From assembly GCA_016713625.1 (NCBI GenBank), contig JADJOT010000010.1:124001-188000 (forward strand): a DNA stretch of 64,000 bases, given 5' to 3'. The position numbers and the translations under genes were made by a program. Below the pieces are notes generated by a model, which saw only the letters and a list, made by a program, of their open reading frames with translations, did no database searches and had not been told where the DNA came from. The DNA is from Candidatus Accumulibacter affinis. GTDB lineage: Bacteria; Pseudomonadota; Gammaproteobacteria; Burkholderiales; Rhodocyclaceae. Below, piece by piece: positions 34,201-42,964 of this stretch. Every line of letters begins with the position of its first letter. The first letter of the stretch is position 1.

Positions 34201-34358
34201 AGTGTACGCACTACCATCACCCGAAAGGTGAAGTCCGGGTCTTCTGCGCGGCCGAGCTTGAAGTACGCCAGCACGCCGCCGAGCATCAGCACGACGATCA
34301 GATAGGCCACCAGTGAACGGTGGCGCAACGCCCACTCGGAGAGATTGGGCGTGGTCAT
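31248..34358 (-). CDS. RND-family efflux transporter, inner-membrane pump
   Basis: A 1036-residue HAE1-like RND pump driven by proton influx. The N-terminus (LRHRSLVAYLIVVLMLGGVL) starts the first of twelve helices, with two large periplasmic loops. The TM4 acidic pair expected for proton relay is present in LGLLVDDAIIAVEMM. At the position of AcrB Lys940 the sequence reads GMIMRNAVILVDQ, with arginine instead of lysine. The start at 34358 overlaps the stop of the membrane-fusion-protein gene (ATGA), so the two are co-translated. No outer-membrane channel gene is present nearby. Substrates are unknown. Confidence 0.93.
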   Translation of the reverse strand: MTTPNLSEWALRHRSLVAYLIVVLMLGGVLAYFKLGRAEDPDFTFRVMVVRTLWPGATAHEVQLQVTEKIEKRLQEVPWVDVLRSQTRPGESLITVLLKDSTPKREVQDSWYQVRKKIGDMRHTLPQGVLGPYANDEFGETFTSIYALTGDGFDLAALRRQADRLARELRQIPEVKKIELIGVQEEKIYIEVSHAKLATLGLNPLAIFEALQRQNAMTPAGFYETLSDRVRIRVSGDFKSVDSIREIGIQAGGRLFRLGDIANVERGFADPPTPRMRVQGQDAIGIAIAMQKGGDVIDLGERLRAETERLQKRLPLGIDIHVVADQPQIVRQSMNLFMSSLTEAVLIVLAVSFLSLGMRTGAVVALSIPLVLAVTFLLMYAFGIDLQRISLGALVIALGLLVDDAIIAVEMMVVKMEQGWDRFRAATFAYTSTAFPMLTGTLISAIGFMPVGLARSSAGEYTFSIFAVVSIALLVSWVVAVLFTPYLGYLLLDADKLHRRAQQHGEDSYHTPFYRRARTTIEWCLHHRWLVIAATVIAFAASLAALGLGVQKQFFPASSRPELLIDLWLPNGASLKATEAQAKRVEEMLAEPAMSKAIKYFASYLGNGSPRFYLPLDQQLFNDNFAQFVVTTHDIEAREELKRRLEQRFADERGEWTALRTRVLRLENGPPVGFPVIFRVSGEDIEQLRKIAAEVAAVMRNNHHLKDVNFDWNEMGKVIRIDIDQDRARALGISSQELSAFLNSMLTGVSVTQMREGDQLVDVVARAAGDERSRISALADINIHTSSGRYVPLAQLAKISYELEDTVIARRNRLPTITVRADIRDGMQAPAVTAQIDPQLDPLRAELPPGFRIEAGGATEESAKGENSIKAVMPLMLVGVVTLLMIQLQNVGRMLLVLLTAPLGLIGVALALLLFQVPFGFVANLGVIALSGMIMRNAVILVDQIEQDEKAGKHPWEAVIGSTVRRLRPIMLTAAAAILAMIPLTRSVFWGPMAVAIMGGLIVATLLTLLFLPALYATWYRLQPAAEEAKGTPATP

Positions 34359-35464
34359 TGTTTGGACGTGCCCGGTTGCCCGCTTTCTGATGGTGGCGCG
34401 GTGAGCGACTTCGCCTGGCTGATGACGGCAATCCTGTCGCCATTGGTCAGCTTGTGAACTCCGGCGACGACGACTCGCTCGCCGGCCTCGACACCGCCCG
34501 CCAGAACGGCTGTGCCTTCGCGGTAGCTGGCTACGGAGACCGGACGCAAGACGACGGATTGGTCGGCGTTGACCACCCATAGCGCCGGTCGGCCATCGTG
34601 CTGAAAGATCGCCGTCAGCGGAACAGTCAGGCGAGCTTTCCCGTCAGGGCGAAGAAAGCGAACTTTTGCGGTCATCCCGAGCAGAACCCGGGAATCCGGA
34701 TCGCGAATCGAGACGCGTGCTGCGTAGGTGCGGGTGACCGGATCGGCGATCGGCGATACTTCCCGCAGCGTGCCCGCATAGCTTGCCTGGGCGTCAGCCC
34801 ATAGACTCACCTCGGCGGCCCCGAGGGCGTGCACCTCTGGCATGCGCACCTCGGGGATGGCGATGGCCACTTCCAGTGTATCGGCGCGCGCCAGACGCAT
34901 CACGGTCTGCCCGGCCGCCACCACCTGGCCGACTTCGGCCGAGATCAGACCAACGACCCCGGGTTGATCGGCTTTCAGATCCGTATAGGACGACTGGTTG
35001 CGCGCCAGATCATTCTGCACGCGCGCGGCCTTGAAGGTAGTCTCCTTGGCGTCCAGTGCGGCCTCGCTGACAAAGTTCCTTTCCCGGAGATTCCTGAAAC
35101 GCTGGAGGTCTGCGGCAGCAAGATCCAGCTGGGCCGAAGTTGCGGCGGCCGACAGCGCCGTGTCGGCAGGATCGATTCTGGCCAGTACTTGTCCGGCTCT
35201 GACCATGGCGCCGGTATCCACCAGGCGGGCGGTAATCTTGCCTGGAATGCGGAAGGCGAGCGCCGTCTCGTAACGCGAGCGAACCTCTCCCGAGTAGGTG
35301 AGCACCTCGTCTCCGGAGGTTTCCCCGACGACCTGTGTCAATACCGGCCGCGCCGCCTCGGGCGGTGCAGTCTGCCTGCCGCAGCCGCTCAGCAGGGCGA
35401 GAACCGCCACCAGTGCGAGCAGGCGTCGGCGGGTGCTGCCGCGAAAGGCGAGGTTCAGCCGCAT
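34355..35464 (-). CDS. RND efflux membrane fusion (periplasmic adaptor) lipoprotein
   Basis: A 369-residue adaptor linking the RND pump to an outer-membrane channel. The N-terminal signal ends in a lipobox, LALLSGCG, with the cysteine near residue 28. The barrel-sandwich halves are seen at ALAFRIPGKITARLVDTGAM and GVVGLISAEVGQVVAAGQTV, flanking a helical hairpin of about 70 residues. It overlaps tetR by ten bases upstream and the pump by four bases downstream, giving a tight tetR-MFP-RND operon. Confidence 0.93.
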   Translation of the reverse strand: MRLNLAFRGSTRRRLLALVAVLALLSGCGRQTAPPEAARPVLTQVVGETSGDEVLTYSGEVRSRYETALAFRIPGKITARLVDTGAMVRAGQVLARIDPADTALSAAATSAQLDLAAADLQRFRNLRERNFVSEAALDAKETTFKAARVQNDLARNQSSYTDLKADQPGVVGLISAEVGQVVAAGQTVMRLARADTLEVAIAIPEVRMPEVHALGAAEVSLWADAQASYAGTLREVSPIADPVTRTYAARVSIRDPDSRVLLGMTAKVRFLRPDGKARLTVPLTAIFQHDGRPALWVVNADQSVVLRPVSVASYREGTAVLAGGVEAGERVVVAGVHKLTNGDRIAVISQAKSLTAPPSESGQPGTSKQ

Positions 35465-36147
35465 GCGCTACCTTCGATCGTTTGCTGATGGGGGCCTGTT
35501 TCTGTGTCGCGCAGACCGTTCACCAGCAAGTCGCAATGCGCTGCAAGATAGGCTTCCGCGGTGACTTCCTGGCCGCGCAGGTGCACAGAGAACCGTGAGA
35601 TCGCCAACAACAGCAGTGGTGCGATGATCACGTCGATGGCCGCGTCGACGTCGACCCGGCGAAACTCGCCGCGGCTGATGCCGCGCTGAATGGCCGCACG
35701 CAACAACGCACGGCCACGGGTGATTACGTGGTCGTGATAATACTGCGCAAGCTCGGGAAAGTTGCTGGCTTCGGAAATCATCAGTTTGGTCACGCCGGCC
35801 ATCGGTGTTCGCCCGATCTGTTCCCACCAGCCGAGCAGCAACTGGCTCAGCAGACCGGCAGCCGAGCCCTGATAATCAGCCAGGTGCTGTTCGGCAGCCG
35901 CCAGCACCGCCACCATCCCATCTTCGATGACCGCCTTGAACAGCGCTTCCTTGCCGCTGAAGTAAAGATAGAGCGTGCCCTTGGAGACACCTGCGCAGGC
36001 GGCGACATCATCGAGTCGTGTACCAGCAAAGCCTTTTTCGACAAAGAGCTGCAGGGCCGCCGCCGTCAGCTCCGAAGGGCGGGCGTCCTTGCGACGACGG
36101 CGCGGTGGACGGCTATTGGCAGCGGGGGGCGATGTCGCTGCAACCAT
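35455..36147 (-). CDS. TetR-family repressor of the adjacent RND operon
   Basis: A 230-residue regulator. The helix-turn-helix domain is LFVEKGFAGTRLDDVAACAG followed by VSKGTLYLYFSGKEALFKAV, the standard TetR pattern; the C-terminal ligand domain is variable. It is the promoter-proximal gene of the efflux operon, so it probably represses its own transcription until a ligand binds. The start is uncertain: ATG 36147 is used because the regulator sequence begins shortly after it, but in-frame ATGs at 36159, 36168 and 36183 lie within a palindrome and none has a good Shine-Dalgarno. Confidence 0.88.
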   Translation of the reverse strand: MVAATSPPAANSRPPRRRRKDARPSELTAAALQLFVEKGFAGTRLDDVAACAGVSKGTLYLYFSGKEALFKAVIEDGMVAVLAAAEQHLADYQGSAAGLLSQLLLGWWEQIGRTPMAGVTKLMISEASNFPELAQYYHDHVITRGRALLRAAIQRGISRGEFRRVDVDAAIDVIIAPLLLLAISRFSVHLRGQEVTAEAYLAAHCDLLVNGLRDTETGPHQQTIEGSACG

Positions 36148-36156
36148 GTGACTACG

Positions 36157-36200
36157 CATCGGATACATTAATGACTGTGCAGTCATTAATGTATCCGATG
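36157..36200. promoter_or_regulatory. Perfect 44-bp palindrome, probable TetR operator
   Basis: Two 20-base arms are exact reverse complements around a GTGC centre. The inner core TGACTGTGCAGTCA resembles operators of TetR repressors that control RND pumps. It lies at or just before the tetR start and about 200 bases upstream of pilM, so it could regulate the efflux operon. It contains three possible tetR start codons. Confidence 0.8.
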
Positions 36201-36406
36201 GAACCGGATCAGTCAATTGAGAAAGTCGTTTTACTCCGATTTGTTGTACGCTATCCCGATCTTGCCAGTCAAGACCGGCGTCTAGGTGTGGCGACGCCAA
36301 AAAGTCCTTTACATGCCGGAAGCTTGTTGCTAGCATTTAAAGTAGAATATCTATATGCACGCTAAATATAAATTTTTGAAGGGTTTTTTGGGCGAGGGGT
36401 GGCGAA

Positions 36407-37486
36407 TTGCAGCTTGATCTTTCGATCTTCAATCCCAAGGCGCGCTCGCTGATCGGTCTCGATATAAGTTCGTCGTCGATCAAAATGGTGGAACTGTCCA
36501 GTGATGGTAAGGGCGGTTACCGGGTGGAGCGCTATGCGATCGAGGTCTTGCCGAGGGACATCGTTTCGGATGGCAACATTGTCAATCTGGAAGCTGCCGC
36601 GGACTCCGTACGGCGAGCGTGGAAGAAGCTGGCCACCTCGACGAGATTCGTGGCGATTGCCTTGCCCGCTTCACATGTCATTACCAAGAAGATCATCGTC
36701 GCGGCCGGGCAGCGCGAGGATGAACTCGAACTGCTGGTTGAGTCAGAAGCCAGCCAGTACATTCCGTTCGCGCTTGACGAGGTCAATCTGGATTTTCAGG
36801 TGGTTGGTCCAGCGCTGTCGTCTCCTGACGAGATCGAGGTACTGATCGCCGCGTCGCGCAAGGAGAAGGTCGAAGACCGTGTTGCCGTTGCCGAATCGGC
36901 AGGCCTCAAGCCGAAGGTCCTCGACGTCGAGTCCTACGCTGTGCTTGCCGCTTTTGCACTCGTCGAAGGGCAGCTTCCGGAAAGCAGCAAAGGGAACATC
37001 GTTGCGTTGGTGGATGTGGGTGCCAATGTAATGAACCTGACGGTTCTCCGTAATGGGCAGCAACTCTACGCTCGCGAGCAGGCCTTCGGCGGAAATCAGC
37101 TGACCCAGGACATCGCCCGTCTTTTTGAAATGAATTTCGAAGAGGCGGAAGCCGAGAAACGCCGCAATAACCTGCCCGAGAAATACGAGACCGAACTGTT
37201 GCGGCCATTTCGTGAGGCCATGGCGCTGGAGATTTCGCGTGCCCTGCAGTTCTTCTTCACGTCAACACAGTTCAACGAGATCAACCATATCGTTCTCTCC
37301 GGTGGTTGCGCAGTCATAGCGGGCATAGACGAGGTCGTTGCTACGCGTACGCAAATCAACACGATTATTGCCAATCCGTTTGCCAACATGCTGCTTGCCG
37401 ATCGTGTTCGCGGCAAGACTCTGCTGGCCGATGCCTCATCGTTGATGGTCGCCTGCGGCCTGGCTCTGCGGAGATTCGACGCATGA
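36407..37486 (+). CDS. pilM: Type IV pilus assembly ATPase-like protein PilM
   Basis: An actin-like cytoplasmic protein that binds the N-terminus of PilN to build the inner-membrane alignment complex. The 359-residue sequence opens with the PilM pattern FNPKARSLIGLDISSSSIKM and has the nucleotide-binding segments NIVALVDVGANVMNLTVL and HIVLSGGCAVIAGIDEVV. The start is TTG at 36407, preceded by the purine-rich GAGGGGTGGCG; no ATG is available before the conserved region. It is the first of five overlapping pil genes. The upstream 200 bases are AT-rich and hold the efflux-operon palindrome but no obvious promoter pair. Confidence 0.95.
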   Translation: MQLDLSIFNPKARSLIGLDISSSSIKMVELSSDGKGGYRVERYAIEVLPRDIVSDGNIVNLEAAADSVRRAWKKLATSTRFVAIALPASHVITKKIIVAAGQREDELELLVESEASQYIPFALDEVNLDFQVVGPALSSPDEIEVLIAASRKEKVEDRVAVAESAGLKPKVLDVESYAVLAAFALVEGQLPESSKGNIVALVDVGANVMNLTVLRNGQQLYAREQAFGGNQLTQDIARLFEMNFEEAEAEKRRNNLPEKYETELLRPFREAMALEISRALQFFFTSTQFNEINHIVLSGGCAVIAGIDEVVATRTQINTIIANPFANMLLADRVRGKTLLADASSLMVACGLALRRFDA

Positions 37487-38049
37487 TACGAATTAACCTG
37501 CTTCCGCACCGGGAAGAAAGGCGCCGGGCGCGGCGGCAACAGTTCTATGCGTTGCTGGGCATGGTCACGCTGCTTTCGGGCCTGCTGGTGGTGCTGGTCT
37601 ACTCAGTGATCGCGGGTTACATCTCGGCCCAGGAAGCGAGAAACGATTTCCTCAAGAAGGAGATCGCCGTCCTCGACAAAGAGATCGATCAGATCAAGAG
37701 GCTCAAGGAGCAGAGCGACGCCTTGATGGAGCGTAAACGCATCATCGAATCCTTGCAGCGCGACCGTGCCGAGGCGGTGCGCTTGCTCAGCGAGTTGGCC
37801 AAGCAGATGCCAGAGGGGGTGTACCTCCGATCACTGAAGCAGGAAGGGCAAAGGATCAGCCTCGCAGGTTTTGCTCAGTCGAGCGCACGGGTTTCCACGT
37901 TGATGCGCAATATTGAGGCTTCGCCGTGGCTTGAAAAGCCGCAGTTGCTTGAAATCAAGGCAGTCATGATCGACAAGCGGCGTCTTAATGAGTTCAGTAT
38001 GAATGCCTCCATCAAAAGGACTGCCGCCGGGCAAGGAGGGCAGAAATGA
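37483..38049 (+). CDS. pilN: Type IV pilus inner-membrane alignment protein PilN
   Basis: A 188-residue bitopic protein. The cytoplasmic N-terminus MIRINLLPHREERRRARR carries the INLLP motif that docks into PilM. One transmembrane helix follows (MVTLLSGLLVVLVYSVIAGY), then a coiled coil rich in Lys and Glu (about residues 50-100) and a small ferredoxin-like periplasmic domain. The start overlaps the pilM stop as ATGA. Confidence 0.95.
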   Translation: MIRINLLPHREERRRARRQQFYALLGMVTLLSGLLVVLVYSVIAGYISAQEARNDFLKKEIAVLDKEIDQIKRLKEQSDALMERKRIIESLQRDRAEAVRLLSELAKQMPEGVYLRSLKQEGQRISLAGFAQSSARVSTLMRNIEASPWLEKPQLLEIKAVMIDKRRLNEFSMNASIKRTAAGQGGQK

Positions 38050-38720
38050 AAGCGGGCACGCTCCCCACGATCGACTTCAAGGCGCTCGTCCGGGATTTTC
38101 AGGGCCTGAATCCACGGGATGTCGGGGCGTGGCCTTTGCTGCCGCGAGTGACTGTATTGGTCGGTTTGTTACTCGTGATATTGTTTGCGGGCTGGTGGTT
38201 TTTGTGGGCGGAGCAATTGGAGTCCCTGGATAGCAAGCAGCAAGCGGAAGTGAGACTCCGGGATGAGTTCGTTGTCAAGAAGAAGCAGGCAGTGAACCTG
38301 GACCTGTACATTCAGCGTCTGGACGAGATCGACCGCTCCTTCGGGGCGCTATTGAAGCAGTTGCCCAACAAGTCCGAAGTCGAGTCCTTGCTGGTCGAAA
38401 TCAATCAGGCGGGGATGGGCAGAGGTTTGCAGTTCGATCTGTTCAGGCCCGGAGCGGAGCAGATCAAGGACTTCTATGCGGAGCTGCCGATTAGCGTTCG
38501 CTTGACGGGCAGCTACCATGACTTCGGTGCTTTCGCCGGCGATATCGGGAAGCTCTCGAGAATAGTGACCTTGAACAATATTTTGATTACCGCGAATCCG
38601 CAAAGCAAGGATGGCACCCTGGTGATGGACGCCATCACCAAGACCTTCCGCTATCTTGATGAGGAAGAGCTGGCAGCGAAGAAGAAGGCCGCTCAGGCTG
38701 CCAAGGATGCGAAGAAATGA
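38046..38720 (+). CDS. pilO: Type IV pilus inner-membrane alignment protein PilO
   Basis: A 224-residue bitopic partner of PilN. A short cytoplasmic leader (containing DFQGLNPRDVGAWPLLPR) precedes one transmembrane helix (VTVLVGLLLVILFAGWWFLW), a coiled coil, and the periplasmic domain with FGALLKQLPNKSEVESLLVE and the segment LPISVRLTGSYHDFGAFAGD. The tail is Lys/Ala-rich. It overlaps pilN and pilP by four bases each. Confidence 0.95.
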   Translation: MKAGTLPTIDFKALVRDFQGLNPRDVGAWPLLPRVTVLVGLLLVILFAGWWFLWAEQLESLDSKQQAEVRLRDEFVVKKKQAVNLDLYIQRLDEIDRSFGALLKQLPNKSEVESLLVEINQAGMGRGLQFDLFRPGAEQIKDFYAELPISVRLTGSYHDFGAFAGDIGKLSRIVTLNNILITANPQSKDGTLVMDAITKTFRYLDEEELAAKKKAAQAAKDAKK

Positions 38721-39232
38721 GGACCTTCGCTGTCCTGCTCGGGAGTGTCTTTCTGGTCGCCTGTTCTGCCGGCGACCACGAGGACCTGCGGGAGTGGATG
38801 AAAACCGTGGCTCTGGATAGCAAGGCCAGGATTCCGCCGCTGCCAGTGGTGGAGCCCTACGAGCCGGTTGCCTATGATGTCGGCAACCTTCTTGATCCTT
38901 TCAGGCCAGCCAAGGTCGGACCCGAGGAGAAGAAGGGCGGTGGTGGCTTCCGGCCCGATCTGGATCGGCCGAGAGAGCCGTTGGAGCTTTATCCGCTCGA
39001 ATCACTGAAATACGTCGGCGTGATGACCCGAAGGAAGGTGTCGTATGCGATCATCCAGGTTGATGCTACCTTGTACCAGGTGAAGGTAGGAAATTACATG
39101 GGGCAGAATTTCGGGGTGGTGGTGAACGTTTCCGAGTCCGAGATCACTTTGCGCGAACTTATCCAGGATTCGGCAGGGGACTGGGTCGAGAGGACGAGCA
39201 CCTTGCTGTTGCAGGAGAAGGGAGCGAAGTAA
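38717..39232 (+). CDS. pilP: Type IV pilus lipoprotein PilP
   Basis: A 171-residue lipoprotein bridging the PilNO complex and the secretin. The lipobox FLVACSAG puts the lipidated cysteine near residue 16. A disordered Pro-rich linker precedes the PilP beta-sandwich (LELYPLESLKYVGVMTRRKV, LYQVKVGNYMGQNFGVVVNV). The linker motif NLLDPFRP is typical of PilP. It overlaps pilO by four bases, and pilQ starts at the next base after its stop. Confidence 0.95.
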   Translation: MRTFAVLLGSVFLVACSAGDHEDLREWMKTVALDSKARIPPLPVVEPYEPVAYDVGNLLDPFRPAKVGPEEKKGGGGFRPDLDRPREPLELYPLESLKYVGVMTRRKVSYAIIQVDATLYQVKVGNYMGQNFGVVVNVSESEITLRELIQDSAGDWVERTSTLLLQEKGAK

Positions 39233-41287
39233 ATGAAGCAGATCAAACAGAAACTGCTCGGTTTTTTTGCTGGCGTGCTGTTGGCGCTGGGAAACGTGCA
39301 CGCCCAGGAAGCCACGCAGAATTCAATCGAATCGATGAACGTCGTGCAACAGGGTGCGATCCTCAACGTCAAGCTGACTTTCAGGGAACCCTTGAAAGCG
39401 TTGCCGGCAGCCTTCAGTGTCGCCAAGCCCGCGCGAATGGCGTTTGACTTCCCGAATACGATCAACGGCCTGGGTAAGTCAAGCCAGGTCTATAACGAGG
39501 GTGATCTGAAGAGTGCCAATATCGTCCAGGCGGACGATCGCACGCGCGTCGTCCTGAACCTGCAAAAAGCCATGACCTACGAGGCGACGATCGATGGCAA
39601 CAGCCTCGTGCTCGCCCTGGTGCCGAGTGGCATGCCTGAGGGCGCGGCGCCGGTCGAGCATTTTGCACAGGCCAGGCCGTCGGCTCAGTCGAACAGTATT
39701 CGCGCTATTGCATTCCGGCGTGGCAAGGATGGCGAGGGGCGGATCACCGTTGATCTGAGCGATGCCAACGCGGGAATCGACATCAAGCAACAAGGGTCGA
39801 ACCTGATCGTCGATTTTGCCAAGGTAACTGTTCCGGAGGATCTGCGCAAACGCCTGGATGTGACCGATTTCGCGACCCCGGTGTTGACCGTGAATACGGT
39901 TCAGAAGGGTGCCAACACGCGCATGACCATCACCCCGCGCGGCCTCTGGGAACACAACGCGTATCAGAGTGACAATCAGTTTGTCATTGAAGTCAAGCCG
40001 GTAATCGAGAATCCCAACAAGCTGGTGCAAGGTTCGCGTGGCGGCTATCAGGGCGAGAAACTGTCGCTCAACTTTCAGAACGTCGACGTGCGCCGCCTGC
40101 TGCAGGTGATCGGTGAGTTCACCGGCATGAACATGGTCGTCAGCGATTCCGTGGGCGGCGCGATCACCCTGATCCTCAAGGACGTTCCCTGGGACCAGGC
40201 GCTGGATATCATCATGCAGCAGAAGGGTCTCGACATGCGCAAGAATGGAAATGTCATTCTGATTGCGCCGCGCGAGGAAATTGCCACCAAGGAAAAGCTC
40301 GACTTCGAGTCGAGGGCGCAAATCGGCGACCTGGAGCCTTTGCAGACCGAGAGCTTCCAGATGAATTACATCAAGGCGGAAGCGGTGCAGAAGTTGCTGG
40401 TCGACCCGAAGCAGACCCTGCTCTCCAGGCGCGGCAGCGCGCTTCTCGACGACCGCTCGAACATGATGTTCGTCAAGGACACCCCGAGCCGCCTGGATGA
40501 TGTGCGGGCGATGATTGCCAAGGTCGATATACCCGTACGACAGGTGATGATCGAGGCGCGCATCGTCGAAGCCGGCGACAGTTTTGCCAAGAACCTCGGT
40601 ATCCGCCTGCTCTGGAACCAGACGGATCGCAATGGCGCGGTCACTGTTGGTGGTGGCCAGAATTTCAGCGGGCAACTCAACTCGGCATCGCTGGTCAATC
40701 TGCCGGCCACACCGCGAACCGGGACGCCCGGGAATCTGGCTTTTACTCTCTTCAATGTCGCGCAGACCCAGTTTTTGACCGTTGAAGTTTCCGCACTGGA
40801 AGCGGATGGGCGGGGCAAAGTGATCTCAAGTCCGCGGGTGATGACCGCGAACACGGTTGAAGCGATCATCGAGCAGGGTGTGGAGATTCCGTATCAGCAA
40901 GCGACCAGTTCTGGTGCCACCAGCGTCTCCTTCCGCAAGGCCAACCTGTCCTTGAAAGTGAAGCCGCAGATCACCCCGGATGGCAAGATCATCATGAGCC
41001 TGGACGTCAACAAGGATACGCCGAATACGCGCTTATCGACGGGCGCCGGGGTGGCCATCGATACCAAGCACGTCAAGACGGAAGTCCTTGTGGAGAACGG
41101 CGGCACGGTGGTCATTGGCGGGATCTACACGCAGGAAACGCGCAATAACACGCAGCGGATCCTGTTTTTCGGTGACCTTCCGTATGTCGGATGGCTGTTC
41201 AAGAACCGGGAAATCATTGACGACAAGACCGAACTCCTGGTCTTCATCACGCCGAGGATTCTTGCCGAGAATCTGACGGTGCGCTGA
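39233..41287 (+). CDS. pilQ: Type IV pilus secretin PilQ
   Basis: Forms the outer-membrane pore for the pilus. The 684-residue protein has a signal peptide ending near LGNVHAQ, two AMIN domains for peptidoglycan binding (about residues 35-260), the N0/STN domain (LSLNFQNVDVRRLLQVIGEF), an N1 domain and the C-terminal secretin domain. The last includes VPVRQVMIEARIVEAGD-like sequence, the gate region IPYQQATSSGATSVSFR and the closing block LVENGGTVVIGGIYTQE. It is full length, with no frameshift. Confidence 0.97.
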   Translation: MKQIKQKLLGFFAGVLLALGNVHAQEATQNSIESMNVVQQGAILNVKLTFREPLKALPAAFSVAKPARMAFDFPNTINGLGKSSQVYNEGDLKSANIVQADDRTRVVLNLQKAMTYEATIDGNSLVLALVPSGMPEGAAPVEHFAQARPSAQSNSIRAIAFRRGKDGEGRITVDLSDANAGIDIKQQGSNLIVDFAKVTVPEDLRKRLDVTDFATPVLTVNTVQKGANTRMTITPRGLWEHNAYQSDNQFVIEVKPVIENPNKLVQGSRGGYQGEKLSLNFQNVDVRRLLQVIGEFTGMNMVVSDSVGGAITLILKDVPWDQALDIIMQQKGLDMRKNGNVILIAPREEIATKEKLDFESRAQIGDLEPLQTESFQMNYIKAEAVQKLLVDPKQTLLSRRGSALLDDRSNMMFVKDTPSRLDDVRAMIAKVDIPVRQVMIEARIVEAGDSFAKNLGIRLLWNQTDRNGAVTVGGGQNFSGQLNSASLVNLPATPRTGTPGNLAFTLFNVAQTQFLTVEVSALEADGRGKVISSPRVMTANTVEAIIEQGVEIPYQQATSSGATSVSFRKANLSLKVKPQITPDGKIIMSLDVNKDTPNTRLSTGAGVAIDTKHVKTEVLVENGGTVVIGGIYTQETRNNTQRILFFGDLPYVGWLFKNREIIDDKTELLVFITPRILAENLTVR

Positions 41288-41357
41288 TTGGCGCCCGGCG
41301 TCTGCGCCGAGCCCGGCGGTACGCTGGCGGTTGCTGGCCTGAGTCTGCGATAGCATC

Positions 41358-41888
41358 GTGCGACACGACGGACGGAATGTATACCTGGTTGGTCTGATGG
41401 GCGCCGGCAAGACGACGATTGGCAAGGTCCTGGCCAAACGCCTGGGCTATCGTTTCGTCGATGCGGACCACGAGATCGAAGCTCGTACCGGCGTCAGTCT
41501 GCCGACGATTTTCGAGATTGAAGGCGAGGAAGGGTTTCGCAAACGCGAAGCGCAGGTGATCGCCGACCTGGCGACCTGGAATGGCCATGTCGTGGCGACT
41601 GGCGGCGGTGCCGTGCTGCGCTCCGACAATCGGGAAAACCTGCAGGCGAGTGGTTTCATCATCTATCTTGACGTACCGCTGTTGACTCTCTGCGAACGCA
41701 CGCGCCACGACAAGAATCGGCCGTTGCTACAGGTGCGTGATCCGCTGCAGAAACTCAGGGATCTGCACGCGCAGCGCGACCCGCTCTACCGGGAAATCGC
41801 CGACGTGGTCGTCAGTGGCAGCCGAATCACTGCCCAGTCGGTTCTGAATCTGCTGATCAAGGAAGTGGGAGAGCCATGGAAACGCTAA
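41358..41888 (+). CDS. aroK: Shikimate kinase
   Basis: Phosphorylates shikimate at O3 in aromatic amino-acid synthesis. It has Walker A LMGAGKTTIGK, the shikimate-binding VDADHEIEARTG, and VATGGGAVLR with the lid segment RPLL. The start is GTG at 41358, giving 176 residues. It overlaps aroB by 13 bases, the usual aroKB pairing downstream of pilQ. Confidence 0.96.
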   Translation: MRHDGRNVYLVGLMGAGKTTIGKVLAKRLGYRFVDADHEIEARTGVSLPTIFEIEGEEGFRKREAQVIADLATWNGHVVATGGGAVLRSDNRENLQASGFIIYLDVPLLTLCERTRHDKNRPLLQVRDPLQKLRDLHAQRDPLYREIADVVVSGSRITAQSVLNLLIKEVGEPWKR

Positions 41889-42964
41889 CGGTTGCGTTGG
41901 GGGATCGTTCCTATCCGATTCATGTCGGACGTGCGCTTGTCGACCGCGCCGACTTGCTGATGCCACTCCTGCAGCAAGCAAAGGTGGCGATCGTCACCAA
42001 CAGCACGGTCGCACCTTTGTATTTGCCGCGACTGCGGGATTCCTTGCAGCGAGCAGGGCTTGAGGTGGTAGCCATCATCCTGCCGGATGGCGAACAGTTC
42101 AAGAACTGGCAAACCCTCAACTCGATCTTCGATTTGCTGCTGGAGCGTCGCTGCGAGCGTTCAACGACGCTGATCGCGCTTGGTGGTGGCGTCGTTGGCG
42201 ACATGACGGGTTTTGCCGCCGCCTGCTTTCAACGTGGCATGCCCTTTATGCAGGTGCCGACGACCTTGCTCGCGCAGGTCGATTCGTCGGTTGGCGGGAA
42301 GACGGCGATCAATCACCCCCTGGGCAAGAACATGATCGGAGCCTTCCACCAGCCAAGGCTGGTGCTGGCAGATACCGATACCCTGAATACCCTGCCCGAT
42401 CGGGAGCTGCGGGCAGGTCTGGCAGAAGTGATCAAGTATGGCCTGATCAGAGACCTGGCTTTTCTCGAGTGGCTGGAGGCCAACCTGGATCTGCTGCTGT
42501 CTCGTGAACCCACGGCCCTCGCGGAAGCGATCTGCCGTTCGTGCCGCAACAAGGCCGAAGTGGTGGTCGCCGACGAACGCGAGATGGGTGAGCGCGCCCT
42601 GCTCAACCTCGGTCACACCTTCGGGCATGCGATCGAAACCGGCGTCGGCTATGGCGACTGGTTGCACGGAGAGGCGATCGCGGTGGGCATGATGATGGCA
42701 GCCGAACTATCGGCACATCTCGGCTGGATCGACGGGCGCGCGCTGGCGCGCGTCGAGCGGCTGTTTCGGCGCGCCGGCCTGCCGGTGTGCGGGCCGACCT
42801 TGGCTGTCGAGCGCTACCTCGAACTGATGCAACACGACAAGAAAGTGCAGGGTGGCAAGCTCCGCCTCGTCCTCTTGCGGCAGCTTGGGCAGGCGGTAGT
42901 CACCGATACGGCGCCTGTGGTCGAGATCCGCAAAGCCATTGCCGAACGCTCCCCGCATGGCTGA
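41876..42964 (+). CDS. aroB: 3-dehydroquinate synthase
   Basis: Converts DAHP to 3-dehydroquinate with NAD and a divalent metal. It shows the conserved GGGVVGDMTGFAAACFQRGM and TTLLAQVDSSVGGKTAINHP, the metal ligands in EVIKYGLIRD and LNLGHTFGHAIE, and the final HDKKVQGGKLRLVLL. The 362-residue length is standard. It overlaps aroK upstream and dgt by eight bases downstream. Confidence 0.97.
   Translation: METLTVALGDRSYPIHVGRALVDRADLLMPLLQQAKVAIVTNSTVAPLYLPRLRDSLQRAGLEVVAIILPDGEQFKNWQTLNSIFDLLLERRCERSTTLIALGGGVVGDMTGFAAACFQRGMPFMQVPTTLLAQVDSSVGGKTAINHPLGKNMIGAFHQPRLVLADTDTLNTLPDRELRAGLAEVIKYGLIRDLAFLEWLEANLDLLLSREPTALAEAICRSCRNKAEVVVADEREMGERALLNLGHTFGHAIETGVGYGDWLHGEAIAVGMMMAAELSAHLGWIDGRALARVERLFRRAGLPVCGPTLAVERYLELMQHDKKVQGGKLRLVLLRQLGQAVVTDTAPVVEIRKAIAERSPHG

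Noticed and set aside
36147..36336. N-terminal extension of the TetR protein to 36336
   Set aside because: The extra 63 residues show no TetR homology and would place the operator palindrome inside the coding region.
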